NCBI GenBank assembly: GCA_047602465.1
Contig: JASGHF010000002.1
Span: forward strand, 186,001 to 250,000
From: JADZAI01 sp047602465
GTDB taxonomy: Bacteria > Pseudomonadota > Alphaproteobacteria > Micropepsales > Micropepsaceae
Direction: 5' to 3'
Length of the DNA: 64,000 nt
In this document: piece by piece, positions 1-8,131 of the stretch
Layout of the letters: each line of letters starts with the position of its first letter
Position numbering within the stretch: position 1 is the stretch's first letter
Position numbers and translations under genes: made by a program
The notes under the pieces: model-generated
The model's input: only the letters and a program-made list of their open reading frames with translations
The model's database searches: none
Told to the model about the DNA's origin: nothing

Positions 1-213
1 GCAGCGATGAAGGACGCCCGCGCCAAGGCCGAACTGATGGCGACGGCTCTCGGCGCCGCCGTCGGCCGCCCCATCAGCATCTCCGAATCCTATTCCTCGC
101 CCCAACCCGTAGCGATGCAGACCATGAACGCCGCCGATTCCGCAGCCGTCCCCATCGCCTCCGGTCAAGTCGGCATGGAGGCGCAGGTCAGCGTGGTGTT
201 CGAACTGAACTGA
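1..213 (+). CDS. SIMPL (DUF541) domain protein, C-terminal fragment
   Basis: The frame is open from the first base and ends at 213, so only about 70 C-terminal residues are present. The visible start, AAMKDARAKAELMATALG, is the end of the helix of the SIMPL fold, where a segment of this 'A..DA..KA..LA..LG' type precedes 'G.v..i.e.' strands; 'GRPISISESYSS' and the closing 'VSVVFELN' strand fit that family. SIMPL proteins are usually periplasmic or membrane-anchored and poorly understood. A strong terminator hairpin follows at 232-262. The N-terminus lies outside the window, so targeting cannot be judged. Confidence 0.75.
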   Translation, partial: AAMKDARAKAELMATALGAAVGRPISISESYSSPQPVAMQTMNAADSAAVPIASGQVGMEAQVSVVFELN

Positions 214-231
214 GGTGTGATCACCGATTCC

Positions 232-262
232 CCGGCGCGGAATACTGGTCCGCGCCGGTTCG
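232..262 (+). terminator. Rho-independent terminator after the SIMPL gene
   Basis: A perfect 10-bp inverted repeat (CCGGCGCGGA at 232-241, TCCGCGCCGG at 249-258) encloses a 7-base loop and is followed by TTCGTTTT. It lies 19 bases after the SIMPL stop codon. Confidence 0.75.
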
Positions 263-350
263 TTTTGGGATGATCCGGGCGAACCGGATCGCTTAGGTTC
301 CTTTCAGAACCGGCGTCCTTCCCCGGACGCCGCAAGCGAAAGGATTGTCT

Positions 351-2408
351 ATGCCGATTTCCAGGAACGCCCGCCGCACCGCGATCTGGCTCGCGCTCGC
401 CGCCTGCACCGCGCTCATCCCCGCGACCGCCGCGGTCGCCGCAGCCCAGGATGCCGGCACGGGCCTCATCCCGCGCGCCGAGATTTTCGGCAATCCGGAC
501 AAGACCGGCGCCCAGATCAGCCCCGACGGCCAGTGGATCGCCTATATCGCGCCGAAAGACGGCGTCCTCAATGTCTGGGTCGCCCCGGTGGGCGATCTCG
601 CCGCCGCCAAGGCGATCACCAACGCGACCGAACGCCCGATCCGCCAGATGTTCTGGGCCAACAACTCCTCGGTCGTCCTCTATCTCAACGACAAGGGCGG
701 CGACGAAAACTTCCTGCTCTACAGCGCCGATCCGGCGACGGGCGAGAACAAGCTCATCACCGATTTCCCCAACACCCGTGTGATCAACATGGGCGGCAGC
801 GAGAAGCGCCCCGATGAAATCGTCATCGGGATGAACAACCGCGATCCCAAATGGTTCGACCCCTGGCTGCTGAACACCCGCACCGGCGAGATCACCAAGA
901 TCGCCGACAATGTCTGGGGCTATGACGGTTTCATCGTCGATGACGACCTCAAGCTGCGCTTCGCCAACAAGTCGCTGCCCGACGGCGGCAGCGAAGTGTT
1001 CCAGCTCGACGACAAGCTGGAAGCCACGTCCTACACGACCATTCCCTTCGAGGACGCGCAGACCACCCAGCCCGCCGGCATGACGACCGACGGCAAGACG
1101 CTCTACCTCATCGAGACGCGCGGCCGCGACAAGGCCGCCATCACCGCCACCAACCTGGAAACCGGCGAGACGAAGACCGTCGCCGAAAGCGACAAGGCCG
1201 ATATCCAGGGCGTCATCGCCGACCCGGCGACCGGCAATATCCTCGCCTTCGCGGTGCATTATCTGAAGACCGAGTGGACGGCGCTCGACCCCGCCCTTCA
1301 GCCGGACTTCGACTATCTGTCGGCCAATCTGAAGGGCCAGTGGACCTTCGCCGGGCAGAGCCGCGACAACAATCTGTGGATCATCGTCAACGATCCCGTC
1401 ACGGCCTCGGTCAACTACCAGCTCTACAACCGCGCCGAGAAGAAGCTGACCAAGCTCTTCGACGTCCGTCCGGCCCTGGCCGACGACACGCTCGCCCCGA
1501 TGTACGGCATCGAGATCAAGGCGCGCGACGGGCTGACGCTGCCGTCCTTCCTCACGCTCCCGGCCGGCGCCGACGCCAATGGCGACGGCAAGCCCGATAC
1601 GCCGGTGCCGATGGTGCTGAACGTCCATGGCGGCCCGTGGGCGCAGGATCTCTACGGCTACGATCCCGAGGCGCAGTGGCTCGCCAATCGCGGCTATGCG
1701 GTGCTGCAGGTGAACTATCGCGGCTCCACCGGCTACGGAAAGGCGTTCACCAACGCCGCCGACCGCGAATGGGGCGGCAAGATGCACGAAGACCTGCTCG
1801 ACGCCGTGAAGTGGGCGGTCGCGGAAGGCGTCACCACCGAAGACAAGGTCGCGATCTATGGCGGCTCCTATGGCGGCTACGCCACTATGGTCGGCATGAC
1901 GATGACGCCCACCACCTTCGCCTGCGGCGTCGACATCGTCGGCGTCACCAACCTCAACACCTTCATGAGCACGATCCCCGCCTATTGGGACTCGTTCCGC
2001 GCGCAGCTCTACAAGCGTGTCGGCGATCCGACGACGGAAGAAGGCAAGGCGTTCCTCGCCTCGCGTTCGCCCATCACCCATATCGGCAACATCCAGCGTC
2101 CGCTGCTGGTGGCCCAGGGCGCCAACGATCCGCGCGTCAACAAGGACGAGAGCGACCAGATCGTCGCGGCGATGAAGGAGAAGGGCCTGCCTGTCACCTA
2201 TCTCCTCTATCCGGATGAAGGTCACGGCTTCGCCAAGCCCGCCAACCGCATCTCGTCCTACGCGGCCTATGAAGGCTTCCTCGCGCAGTGCCTCGGCGGC
2301 CGCGCCCAGCCGATCTTCGACGATCTCAAGGGTTCAAGCCTTCAGGTTCTGGAAGGCGCCGAGCATGTCGATGGCCTCAAGGAAGCCGTCGACGCGATGA
2401 ACGAGTAA
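351..2408 (+). CDS. Secreted S9 family prolyl oligopeptidase-type peptidase
   Basis: The product is 685 residues. An N-terminal signal peptide (basic start, hydrophobic stretch 'LALAACTALIPATAAVAAA') is followed by a beta-propeller-like half with repeated 'SPDGQWIAYI' and 'DGKTLYL' strands, then a C-terminal alpha/beta hydrolase domain. The expected triad is visible: Ser506 in GGSYGG, Asp593 in GANDPRV and His625 in DEGHGF. The family cleaves short peptides, often after proline or as dipeptidyl or acylaminoacyl peptidases; the signal peptide places this one in the periplasm. I start at ATG 351 because AAAGGA at 339-344 is well spaced for it; an in-frame TTG at 345 would lie too close. The gene is monocistronic between two terminators. 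Confidence 0.93.
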   Translation: MPISRNARRTAIWLALAACTALIPATAAVAAAQDAGTGLIPRAEIFGNPDKTGAQISPDGQWIAYIAPKDGVLNVWVAPVGDLAAAKAITNATERPIRQMFWANNSSVVLYLNDKGGDENFLLYSADPATGENKLITDFPNTRVINMGGSEKRPDEIVIGMNNRDPKWFDPWLLNTRTGEITKIADNVWGYDGFIVDDDLKLRFANKSLPDGGSEVFQLDDKLEATSYTTIPFEDAQTTQPAGMTTDGKTLYLIETRGRDKAAITATNLETGETKTVAESDKADIQGVIADPATGNILAFAVHYLKTEWTALDPALQPDFDYLSANLKGQWTFAGQSRDNNLWIIVNDPVTASVNYQLYNRAEKKLTKLFDVRPALADDTLAPMYGIEIKARDGLTLPSFLTLPAGADANGDGKPDTPVPMVLNVHGGPWAQDLYGYDPEAQWLANRGYAVLQVNYRGSTGYGKAFTNAADREWGGKMHEDLLDAVKWAVAEGVTTEDKVAIYGGSYGGYATMVGMTMTPTTFACGVDIVGVTNLNTFMSTIPAYWDSFRAQLYKRVGDPTTEEGKAFLASRSPITHIGNIQRPLLVAQGANDPRVNKDESDQIVAAMKEKGLPVTYLLYPDEGHGFAKPANRISSYAAYEGFLAQCLGGRAQPIFDDLKGSSLQVLEGAEHVDGLKEAVDAMNE

Positions 2409-2431
2409 GCCCACCCGCATTGCGGATACGA

Positions 2432-2460
2432 AAAGGCCCGGGGAAACCCGGGCCTTTGTC
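2432..2460 (+). terminator. Rho-independent terminator after the S9 peptidase
   Basis: AAAGGCCCGGG and CCCGGGCCTTT form a perfect stem around a short GAAA-type loop, followed by TTTGTCGTTT. The reverse complement also has T residues (CTTTT), so it may serve the convergent small lipoprotein gene at 2464-2670 as well. Confidence 0.8.
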
Positions 2461-2463
2461 GTT

Positions 2464-2670
2464 TCAGCAATCCTCGCCGTCCTCATCGCGCCCGTCGGCG
2501 CAGTCCTCGTCGTCATCGGTCACCGCATCGACGGCCGCGCCGGTCGCGCTCGCCGCTGCGTCCACCGCCGTGCCGGCGGCCGACACGACCGCGCCCGTGG
2601 CCGAAACCACGGCGCAGCCGCCAAGCGGCGCAAGTGCGAGAAGAAAGGCGAGCAGCGGAACACGGCGCAT
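2464..2670 (-). CDS. Small lipoprotein, function unknown
   Basis: The 68-residue product has a lipoprotein signal peptide with lipobox LGGC (Cys at about residue 19), so it should be lipidated and membrane-anchored. The mature part is an alanine/valine-rich repeat ('VVSATGAVVSAAGTAVDAA'), then a strongly acidic tail 'DDDEDCADGRDEDGEDC' with two cysteines. The tail could bind metal ions, but that is only composition. It is convergent with the S9 peptidase and shares the terminator between them. I recognise no domain. Confidence 0.7.
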   Translation of the reverse strand: MRRVPLLAFLLALAPLGGCAVVSATGAVVSAAGTAVDAAASATGAAVDAVTDDDEDCADGRDEDGEDC

Positions 2671-2757
2671 GGCGGCGATCTCATGGGCGAAGCACCGCCG
2701 CAGAACACGCCGAATAGCAGGATCGCGTCAACGGCCTTGCAGCTGACGCCGGCAGGC

Positions 2758-4410
2758 TCAGGCCGCCCGGTGGATCGCGGCGGATTTCGGCAGAACGCTC
2801 GCCGCCGGCAGGCGCACGCGCACCGTGGTGCCGGCATTGACGACCGAGTGGATCTGCACCGAACCGCCCATACCCTTCGCCATCGAGGTCACGATGGAAA
2901 GCCCAAGGCCCATGCCCGCGTGATTGCGCGACAGCACGTCCGACACCTGGAAGAACGGCGTGCCGAGCAGCGGGATCTTGTCGGCCGGGATGCCGACGCC
3001 GGTGTCGGTCACGGCGATCTCGACCGTGTTGTCCATGCGCCGTTCGCTCCAGGTCACGCTCACCCTGCCGCCCTCGTTCGTGAACTTCACGGCGTTGGAC
3101 AGGAGATTCAGCAGGATCTGGCGGAGACCGCGCGCATCGGCGAGCACCAGCGCCTCGTTGCTCGCGACGTTCAGCGCCACGCCCCGGTCGGACGCATCCT
3201 GGCGCACCATCCGCATCGCCTCTTCGGCGATTTCGGCGACATCGCAGGCATCGATCTCGAAGCTGTGCTGGCCGGCCTCGATCCGCGCCACGGCGAGCAC
3301 GTCGTTGATGACGCCCAGCAGATGGCGGCCGGACGCGACCACGTCGCCCGCATATTCGCGATACTTGTTGCTGCCCAGCGGGCCGTAGGATTCCATCTCC
3401 ATCACCTCGCCGAACCCGATAATGGCGTTCAGCGGCGTGCGCAGTTCATGGCTCATATTGGCGATGAAGGCCGACTTCGCATGGCTCGCGCTTTCGGCGG
3501 CGTCGGCGGCCAGCGTGACCGACTGGAGGCGGTCGATCGTGCGCGTCCAGCGCAGGCCCAGCACCGCGACGATGCAGGCGATCGCGACGAGCAGCGCCAG
3601 CGCCGCCGGGCCGTAACCGGCCATGAAGGCGCCGAAGCGTGAATCGACTTCCCAGGCCAGATAGCCGATGACGTTCTTGTCGACGTCGAGCAGCGGCACG
3701 CTGGCGACGCCCTCTTCGGCAGGCTCCCTGGCCGCGAATTTCAGGCCCGACAGTTCGAAGTCCTCGGCCAGCTCCTGATAGCCGGTCGCGTCCAGGTCGG
3801 ACATCACGATGAAGACGTTGCGCTTCTTGTCGGCGATCGCCACCAGACTGGCGTCCGTCACCGGCGTGATGACCGCAGCGGCGGCGATATGGACCGTGCC
3901 GTTTTCGACGATGAAGGCCGAAACCGGATTGGAAGATCCTTCGCGCTCCGGCAGATCGCGCGCCGCCTGCGCCAGACGCTTCAGGTCGGGGCCGCTGGTG
4001 AAGATCGAGGCCGCGTCCTTTTCCGGATCTTCCGACCAGGAATAGAGAAGACGGTCATCCTCGGTCAGAACCCAGGCGCCGCTCGCGTCGAACGCATCGG
4101 CGATATACGGGCCCATATTGGCCTCGCGCCAGTCGTCCGGATAAACCTCGGAATCGGAATAGGTGTAGAACTCGTCCCACAGCGCGAAGTCGCCGACGAA
4201 ACGGTCCAGCTTGATCAGCAGGCGCTTGGCCATCGACGACACGATCTGCTTCTGGGTGCGTGTCGTTTCGTCGTCCAGCGTCGAGCCGGCGCGGTTGATG
4301 AGAAAGACGTTCACGGCCGCGCCGAGCAGGATCAGCGCAGCCACAGGCAGCAGAACGTCCAGCAGAAGCCGGCGGCGTTCGCGTGAACTGGCTGAGGATG
4401 CGGTGCTCAT
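2758..4410 (-). CDS. CHASE4-like membrane sensor histidine kinase
   Basis: The 550-residue protein begins with a transmembrane segment (about 18-40, 'LLPVAALILLGAAVNVFL'). A CHASE4-like periplasmic sensor domain follows ('FVGDFALWDEFYTYSD...'), then a second membrane segment near 265-288 ('ALALLVAIACIVAVLGL'). The dimerisation motif 'NMSHELRTPLNAIIGF' carries the phospho-acceptor His321, followed by an ATPase domain with N box 'LLNLLSNAVKFT', G1 'DTGVGIP' and G2 'GMGLGLS'. The HisKA sequence resembles PleC/DivJ kinases. No response regulator is adjacent, so it is an orphan kinase. The sensed signal is unknown. Confidence 0.9.
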   Translation of the reverse strand: MSTASSASSRERRRLLLDVLLPVAALILLGAAVNVFLINRAGSTLDDETTRTQKQIVSSMAKRLLIKLDRFVGDFALWDEFYTYSDSEVYPDDWREANMGPYIADAFDASGAWVLTEDDRLLYSWSEDPEKDAASIFTSGPDLKRLAQAARDLPEREGSSNPVSAFIVENGTVHIAAAAVITPVTDASLVAIADKKRNVFIVMSDLDATGYQELAEDFELSGLKFAAREPAEEGVASVPLLDVDKNVIGYLAWEVDSRFGAFMAGYGPAALALLVAIACIVAVLGLRWTRTIDRLQSVTLAADAAESASHAKSAFIANMSHELRTPLNAIIGFGEVMEMESYGPLGSNKYREYAGDVVASGRHLLGVINDVLAVARIEAGQHSFEIDACDVAEIAEEAMRMVRQDASDRGVALNVASNEALVLADARGLRQILLNLLSNAVKFTNEGGRVSVTWSERRMDNTVEIAVTDTGVGIPADKIPLLGTPFFQVSDVLSRNHAGMGLGLSIVTSMAKGMGGSVQIHSVVNAGTTVRVRLPAASVLPKSAAIHRAA

Positions 4411-4620
4411 ATCGCTGTCAGGCCCTTTGTAGAGCCTGCATCCTGCGCCAAGGCGCCTAACATCCCCGCCACAAGTTCCTAGCGGCGGGGTAACCTCAAC
4501 GAGCGCTTAACACGCAGGAATCTGGTCCTTTGCAAGGTGACTGCGCCGTTATGGATGCAATTGCGCCGGCGCGCGAAACGCTTCGTTCACTACGCTGCGA
4601 AATACGCAGTTCCCGCAGAT

Positions 4621-5115
4621 TCACGTCGCGACGATTTTCCGGATCGCGCGCTTGAAGGTGCCGGAGTCCGGTTTGGTGATGCTGGAAAACCAGGTCACCA
4701 GGCGTCCGTCGCGCCCGATCAGGTACTTGTAGAAGTTCCAGCGCGGCTTCGACAGGAAACCGCCCTCGGCGGCCAGATGTTTGAACAGCGGATGCGCCTC
4801 GCGGCCGCTCACCGGGGTCTTGGCGGCCAGCGGAAAGTCGACGCCGAAATTGATCTCGCAGAACTGGGCGATCTCCGACGCCTTGCCCGGTTCCTGCCGG
4901 CCGAAATCATTGGACGGCACACCGATCACCACGAGACCCTGGTCGCGGTTCGCCTGCCAGACCTCTTCGAGGCCCTTGTACTGATAGGTGAAGCCGCACT
5001 GCGAGGCGGTGTTCACGATCAGCAGCGGCTGGCCCTGAAACTGCGACAGCGGCAGTTTCTTGCCCCCTTGCAGCGTCTCAAGCTCGAAATCGTAAACGGT
5101 CTTCCTGCCGGCCAT
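4621..5115 (-). CDS. gpx: Glutathione peroxidase family protein
   Basis: The 164-residue protein matches the GPx/BsaA thioredoxin-fold peroxidases. It has the catalytic Cys40 in 'IVNTASQCGFT', the 'GVPSNDFGRQEPG' glutamine loop and the 'WNFYKYLIGRDG' tryptophan-asparagine motif. The family reduces hydroperoxides; most bacterial cysteine forms use thioredoxin rather than glutathione, which fits trxB nearby, but donor choice cannot be read here. No signal peptide, so cytosolic. It lies 12 bases downstream of the Lrp-type regulator on the same strand, probably co-transcribed. Confidence 0.93.
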   Translation of the reverse strand: MAGRKTVYDFELETLQGGKKLPLSQFQGQPLLIVNTASQCGFTYQYKGLEEVWQANRDQGLVVIGVPSNDFGRQEPGKASEIAQFCEINFGVDFPLAAKTPVSGREAHPLFKHLAAEGGFLSKPRWNFYKYLIGRDGRLVTWFSSITKPDSGTFKRAIRKIVAT

Positions 5116-5127
5116 GGCGCCCTCGTT

Positions 5128-5604
5128 TCAGCGCGGCGGAACCGGCACGCCCGGCTCCTGCTTGGTGGTGCGCACGATCAGCGACGTCTTCACATGGGCG
5201 ACGTTCTTGGCGGCCGTCAGATCGTCGGTCAGGAAGGTCTGGAACGCCGACAGATCGGTCGCCACGCATTTCAGGATGAAATCGTCCTGCCCGTTCAGCA
5301 TCGAGCATTCACGCACGATCGGCCATTTCCGGCACTGGTCCTCGAAGGCCCTGAGGTCCGCGTCCGCCTGGCTGGACAGCCCCACCATCACATAGACGCT
5401 GACATCGAACCCCAGCAGTTTCGGCTCCAGCTGGGCGTGATAACCTTTGATAAGCCCGGCCTCTTCCAGCGCCCGTACCCGGCGCAGGCAGGGCGGCGGC
5501 GAGATCTGGACGCGCTTGGCCAGTTCCACATTGGTCATGCGGCCGTCCGCCTGCAGTTCGGCCAGGATTTTCCTGTCTATGGAATCCAGCTTGATGCGGC
5601 GCAT
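5128..5604 (-). CDS. Lrp/AsnC family transcriptional regulator
   Basis: The 158-residue protein has the N-terminal winged HTH ('LDSIDRKILAELQADGRMTNVELAKRV' region, with 'ISPPPCLRRVRALEEAGLI' as recognition helix) and a C-terminal RAM ligand-binding domain ('YVMVGLSSQADADLRAFED', 'GQDDFILKCVATDLSAFQ'). Such proteins form octamers and respond to amino acids. It is divergent from trxB across a 186-bp gap and leads an lrp-gpx operon. Two 8-bp direct repeats 10 bp apart sit just upstream of its start and could be an autoregulatory site. Confidence 0.92.
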   Translation of the reverse strand: MRRIKLDSIDRKILAELQADGRMTNVELAKRVQISPPPCLRRVRALEEAGLIKGYHAQLEPKLLGFDVSVYVMVGLSSQADADLRAFEDQCRKWPIVRECSMLNGQDDFILKCVATDLSAFQTFLTDDLTAAKNVAHVKTSLIVRTTKQEPGVPVPPR

Positions 5605-5623
5605 ACGTCGAAGTCCTGAATGA

Positions 5624-5641
5624 TTTAGACCGCTTTAGACC
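5624..5641. promoter_or_regulatory. Direct repeat TTTAGACC-GC-TTTAGACC upstream of the lrp-type gene
   Basis: Two identical 8-mers at 5624-5631 and 5634-5641 are exactly one helical turn apart, 20-37 bp upstream of the regulator's start codon. Spacing and position suggest a binding site for the regulator itself; no experimental motif is known to me for this protein. Confidence 0.4.
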
Positions 5642-5790
5642 CGATCGGCGCTCACGGCGCAACATTGTTTCGCTGCGGCGCAATGACCTGACGGTTAAGC
5701 AGAGGATCGTTGCCGGATCGGCCCGGCACGCTTACTTCCCCCCTCACTCAGGCTAGTTTCGCCTGACATCACGCGATTCCGGAGCTGCAC

Positions 5791-6756
5791 ATGGCCGAGC
5801 GCCACGCCAAAGTCATCGTCCTGGGTTCCGGCCCTGCCGGCTACACGGCCGCCGTTTACGCCGCCCGCGCGATGCTGAAGCCGCTGATGATCATGGGCCT
5901 GCAGCCCGGCGGCCAGCTCACCATCACCACCGAGGTCGAGAACTATCCGGGCTTCGCCGAGGCCATCCAGGGGCCCTGGCTCATGGAGCAGATGCAGGCC
6001 CAGGCCGCCCATGTCGGCACCGAATTCGTCCACGACACGATCGTGAAAGTCGACCTCTCCAAACGCCCCTTCCGCCTCTGGGGCGATGACGGCGCCGTTT
6101 ACACCTGCGACGCCCTCGTCATCGCCACCGGCGCCCAGGCCCGCTGGCTGGGCCTCCCCTTCGAACAGACCTTCCAGGGTCACGGCGTCTCGGCCTGCGC
6201 CACCTGCGACGGCTTCTTCTACCGGGGCAAGGAAGTGGTCGTGGTCGGCGGCGGCAATACCGCCGTCGAGGAGGCGATGTTCCTCACCAATTTCGCGACC
6301 AGGGTCACCCTCGTTCACCGCCGCGAGAGCCTGCGCGCCGACAAGACCAACCAGACCCGCCTCTTCGCCAACCCGAAGGTCAGCGTCATCTGGGACAGCG
6401 AAGTCATCGACGCCAGGGGCAGCACCGCCCCCGTCTCGCTCACCAGCCTGACTCTACGGAACGTGAAAACCGGCGCGCTCACCGAGATCCCGGCCGACGG
6501 CCTCTTCGTCGCCATCGGGCATGTCCCGGCGACCGACATCTTCAAGGGCCAGCTCGCCATGGACGAGAGCGGCTATTTGCTCAAAGCCCCTGACTCGACC
6601 GCCACCCCCATCCCGGGCGTCTTCGCGGCGGGCGATGTGACCGACAAGGTCTTCCGCCAGGCCGTCACTGCAGCGGGTCTGGGCTGCATGGCGGCCCTCG
6701 AAGCGGAGCGCTTCCTCGCCGCCGAGGAACACGACGCCGCCGCCGAGGCCGCGTGA
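5791..6756 (+). CDS. trxB: Thioredoxin-disulfide reductase
   Basis: The 321-residue flavoprotein is of normal TrxB length. An FAD-binding GSGPAG is at residues 12-17, the redox-active CATC at 136-139, the NADPH-binding 'VVVVGGGNTAVEEA' near 148-161, and the second FAD motif 'GVFAAGDVTDKVFRQ' near the C-terminus. It transfers electrons from NADPH to thioredoxin, which in turn could serve the peroxidase encoded across the divergent promoter region and MsrB at 33 kb. Start ATG is preceded by a GGAG at 5779-5782. No partner gene follows; a 393-bp non-coding stretch comes next. Confidence 0.97.
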   Translation: MAERHAKVIVLGSGPAGYTAAVYAARAMLKPLMIMGLQPGGQLTITTEVENYPGFAEAIQGPWLMEQMQAQAAHVGTEFVHDTIVKVDLSKRPFRLWGDDGAVYTCDALVIATGAQARWLGLPFEQTFQGHGVSACATCDGFFYRGKEVVVVGGGNTAVEEAMFLTNFATRVTLVHRRESLRADKTNQTRLFANPKVSVIWDSEVIDARGSTAPVSLTSLTLRNVKTGALTEIPADGLFVAIGHVPATDIFKGQLAMDESGYLLKAPDSTATPIPGVFAAGDVTDKVFRQAVTAAGLGCMAALEAERFLAAEEHDAAAEAA

Positions 6757-7149
6757 CGGGTGTTCACGCCGCCTGACGCGGCACGGTCTCAAACCCTCAA
6801 CTGCGCCCCGCAACCGATTCTGCGGACTCGCAGATTTGCGTCTGGAGCGGCGGCGCCCTGATCCGGCTGCGTGCAGACGCGCAGATGACTCAACCTCTGA
6901 ACTGACCGGGCCGATCCCCCAGCCACCGGACTCAATCTCGCAACGCCGCGACGCAAGCGGCTGAACTCGATTCACGAATCCGAATTTCTGCGAACCGTTC
7001 GCAAAATCTCTTGCCGAACCGGCCAGGCTGGTGCAGAAATACCCCGCACTGCGATTGACTTTCAACCGCAAGCACCCGCGCCGGTGACCTCCACCGGCAC
7101 GGCCTCCCTCAAGCACCTTCGGCCGGGCCTCGCGCCCGGCCATTTTTCT
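6757..7149. other. Long intergenic region, possible small RNA at its end
   Basis: No coding frame with a credible start was seen. The last 100 bases are structured: hairpin CCGGTG-ACCTC-CACCGG (about 7081-7097) with a C/T-rich loop, a single-stranded CCTCCCTCAAGCACC stretch, then a terminator at 7121-7147. A TTGACT hexamer near 7054 could be a -35 element, but I see no clear -10. C-rich, anti-Shine-Dalgarno-like loops are typical of alphaproteobacterial trans-acting sRNAs, so a short sRNA is possible. Confidence 0.35.
7121..7147 (+). terminator. Strong Rho-independent terminator
   Basis: GGCCGGGC (7121-7128), loop CTCGC, GCCCGGCC (7134-7141), then ATTTTTC. The T tract is on the plus strand, 364 bp after trxB, so it terminates either a long trxB 3' UTR or an independent small RNA. 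The minus-strand HAD gene ends just beyond it at 7150. Confidence 0.8.
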
Positions 7150-7818
7150 TCACGGCTTGAGGCCCAACAGCGCCGGCAGCTTGCGCATGTCCTTGAAGAC
7201 GATCGCCCCCGCCTCCTGCAGCGCTGCGGCATCCGTCATCGGATCGCCGGCATAGCCCATCACCCGGATGCCGGCCGCCACCGCCGCCTGCACGCCGTAG
7301 ATCGAGTCCTCGATCACCACCGTGTTCTGCGGCACGATCCCCGACAGCCGCGCCACCATCTGGAAGAGATCGGGGTGCGGCTTGCCCCGAGCCACCTGGT
7401 CGGCGCTGAAGAGACGCGGGTTGAAAAGGCCCAGCAGCCCGCTCTGGCCGAGCGTCAGGGTCATCTTCTTCACCGACCCCGACGAGGCGACCGACACCCG
7501 CACCCCCTGCTCCAGCATCGTCTCGACCGCGCCCTTCACATGCGGCACCGGCTTCACCCGCTCCCGCAGCTCCCGGAACGTCTCGGCCTGAAGCTGCTCC
7601 AGCCAGCCCTCCGGCAGCGCCCGCCCCAGCTCCGCCTCCACCGCCGCCATCATGCTCGCCATCGACAGCCCGACATAGCGCCGGCGGACTTCGGCCACCT
7701 CCAGCGTCAGTCCCTGACCGGCCAGCGCCGCCGTCAGGCACGCATTGGCGATCGGCTCGCTATCCACCAGGACGCCGTCGCAATCGAAAATGACGTGATG
7801 GGGCGGGCGCGGGAACAT
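7150..7818 (-). CDS. HAD family phosphatase/phosphoglucomutase-like hydrolase
   Basis: The 222-residue protein carries HAD motif I 'FDCDGVLVDSE' (nucleophile Asp12, acid/base Asp14), a helical cap, motif II 'VASSGS', motif III lysine in 'ARGKPHPDLF' and motif IV 'VIEDSIYGVQAA'. 'DGVLVDSEP' and the 'HPDLF' segment are typical of the subfamily with beta-phosphoglucomutase, Gph and YieH-type sugar or nucleotide phosphatases. Substrate cannot be assigned. Start ATG 7818 opens directly into motif I as usual for the family. Single-gene unit. Confidence 0.88.
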   Translation of the reverse strand: MFPRPPHHVIFDCDGVLVDSEPIANACLTAALAGQGLTLEVAEVRRRYVGLSMASMMAAVEAELGRALPEGWLEQLQAETFRELRERVKPVPHVKGAVETMLEQGVRVSVASSGSVKKMTLTLGQSGLLGLFNPRLFSADQVARGKPHPDLFQMVARLSGIVPQNTVVIEDSIYGVQAAVAAGIRVMGYAGDPMTDAAALQEAGAIVFKDMRKLPALLGLKP

Positions 7819-8131
7819 GGACGCATCTAGCCGGAATGGTGCCGCTTAGGCTTCCAAATTCATGAGGCCGGACTCCGGCGCGGCGCGCTGTCCACTTTCA
7901 ACACACAAGACGCCGCCCTGCGATCACCCGGAATGTCTTGAAAGTCCTACAGTTAAAGACCATTAACCCTATTCTTTAACAGAAATGAACATGACCCTTT
8001 AAGAATTATTAAGCATTTCCGTTAACCTCTCTTAAGTTGTGCCATTTTGAATCGGCGGATTTCCGCAGTTTTCCGCCAATATTTACCCTTTATTTCTTGA
8101 CCATAATTAATTGTTCGTTTACCTTGCCGGA
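7819..8131. promoter_or_regulatory. AT-rich intergenic region with regularly spaced TTAA elements
   Basis: This 313-bp gap is far more AT-rich than its surroundings. Between 7953 and 8035 seven TTAA tetramers occur, at 7953, 7963, 7976, 7999, 8009, 8022 and 8032; three pairs have the form TTAA-N6-TTAA. CtrA sites are TTAA-N7-TTAA, so the spacing is one base short. No ORF is seen. It probably holds the promoter of the membrane protein gene downstream. Confidence 0.45.

Noticed and set aside
165..2225. 686-codon open frame antisense to the S9 peptidase
   Set aside because: Composition is Arg/Asp/Gly/Val-rich without any domain, as expected for the complement of a GC-rich gene; the plus-strand product has an intact triad and signal peptide.
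7819..8131. AT-rich gap as a chromosomal replication origin
   Set aside because: No DnaA box cluster, no dnaA, hemE or parAB neighbours; only TTAA elements.
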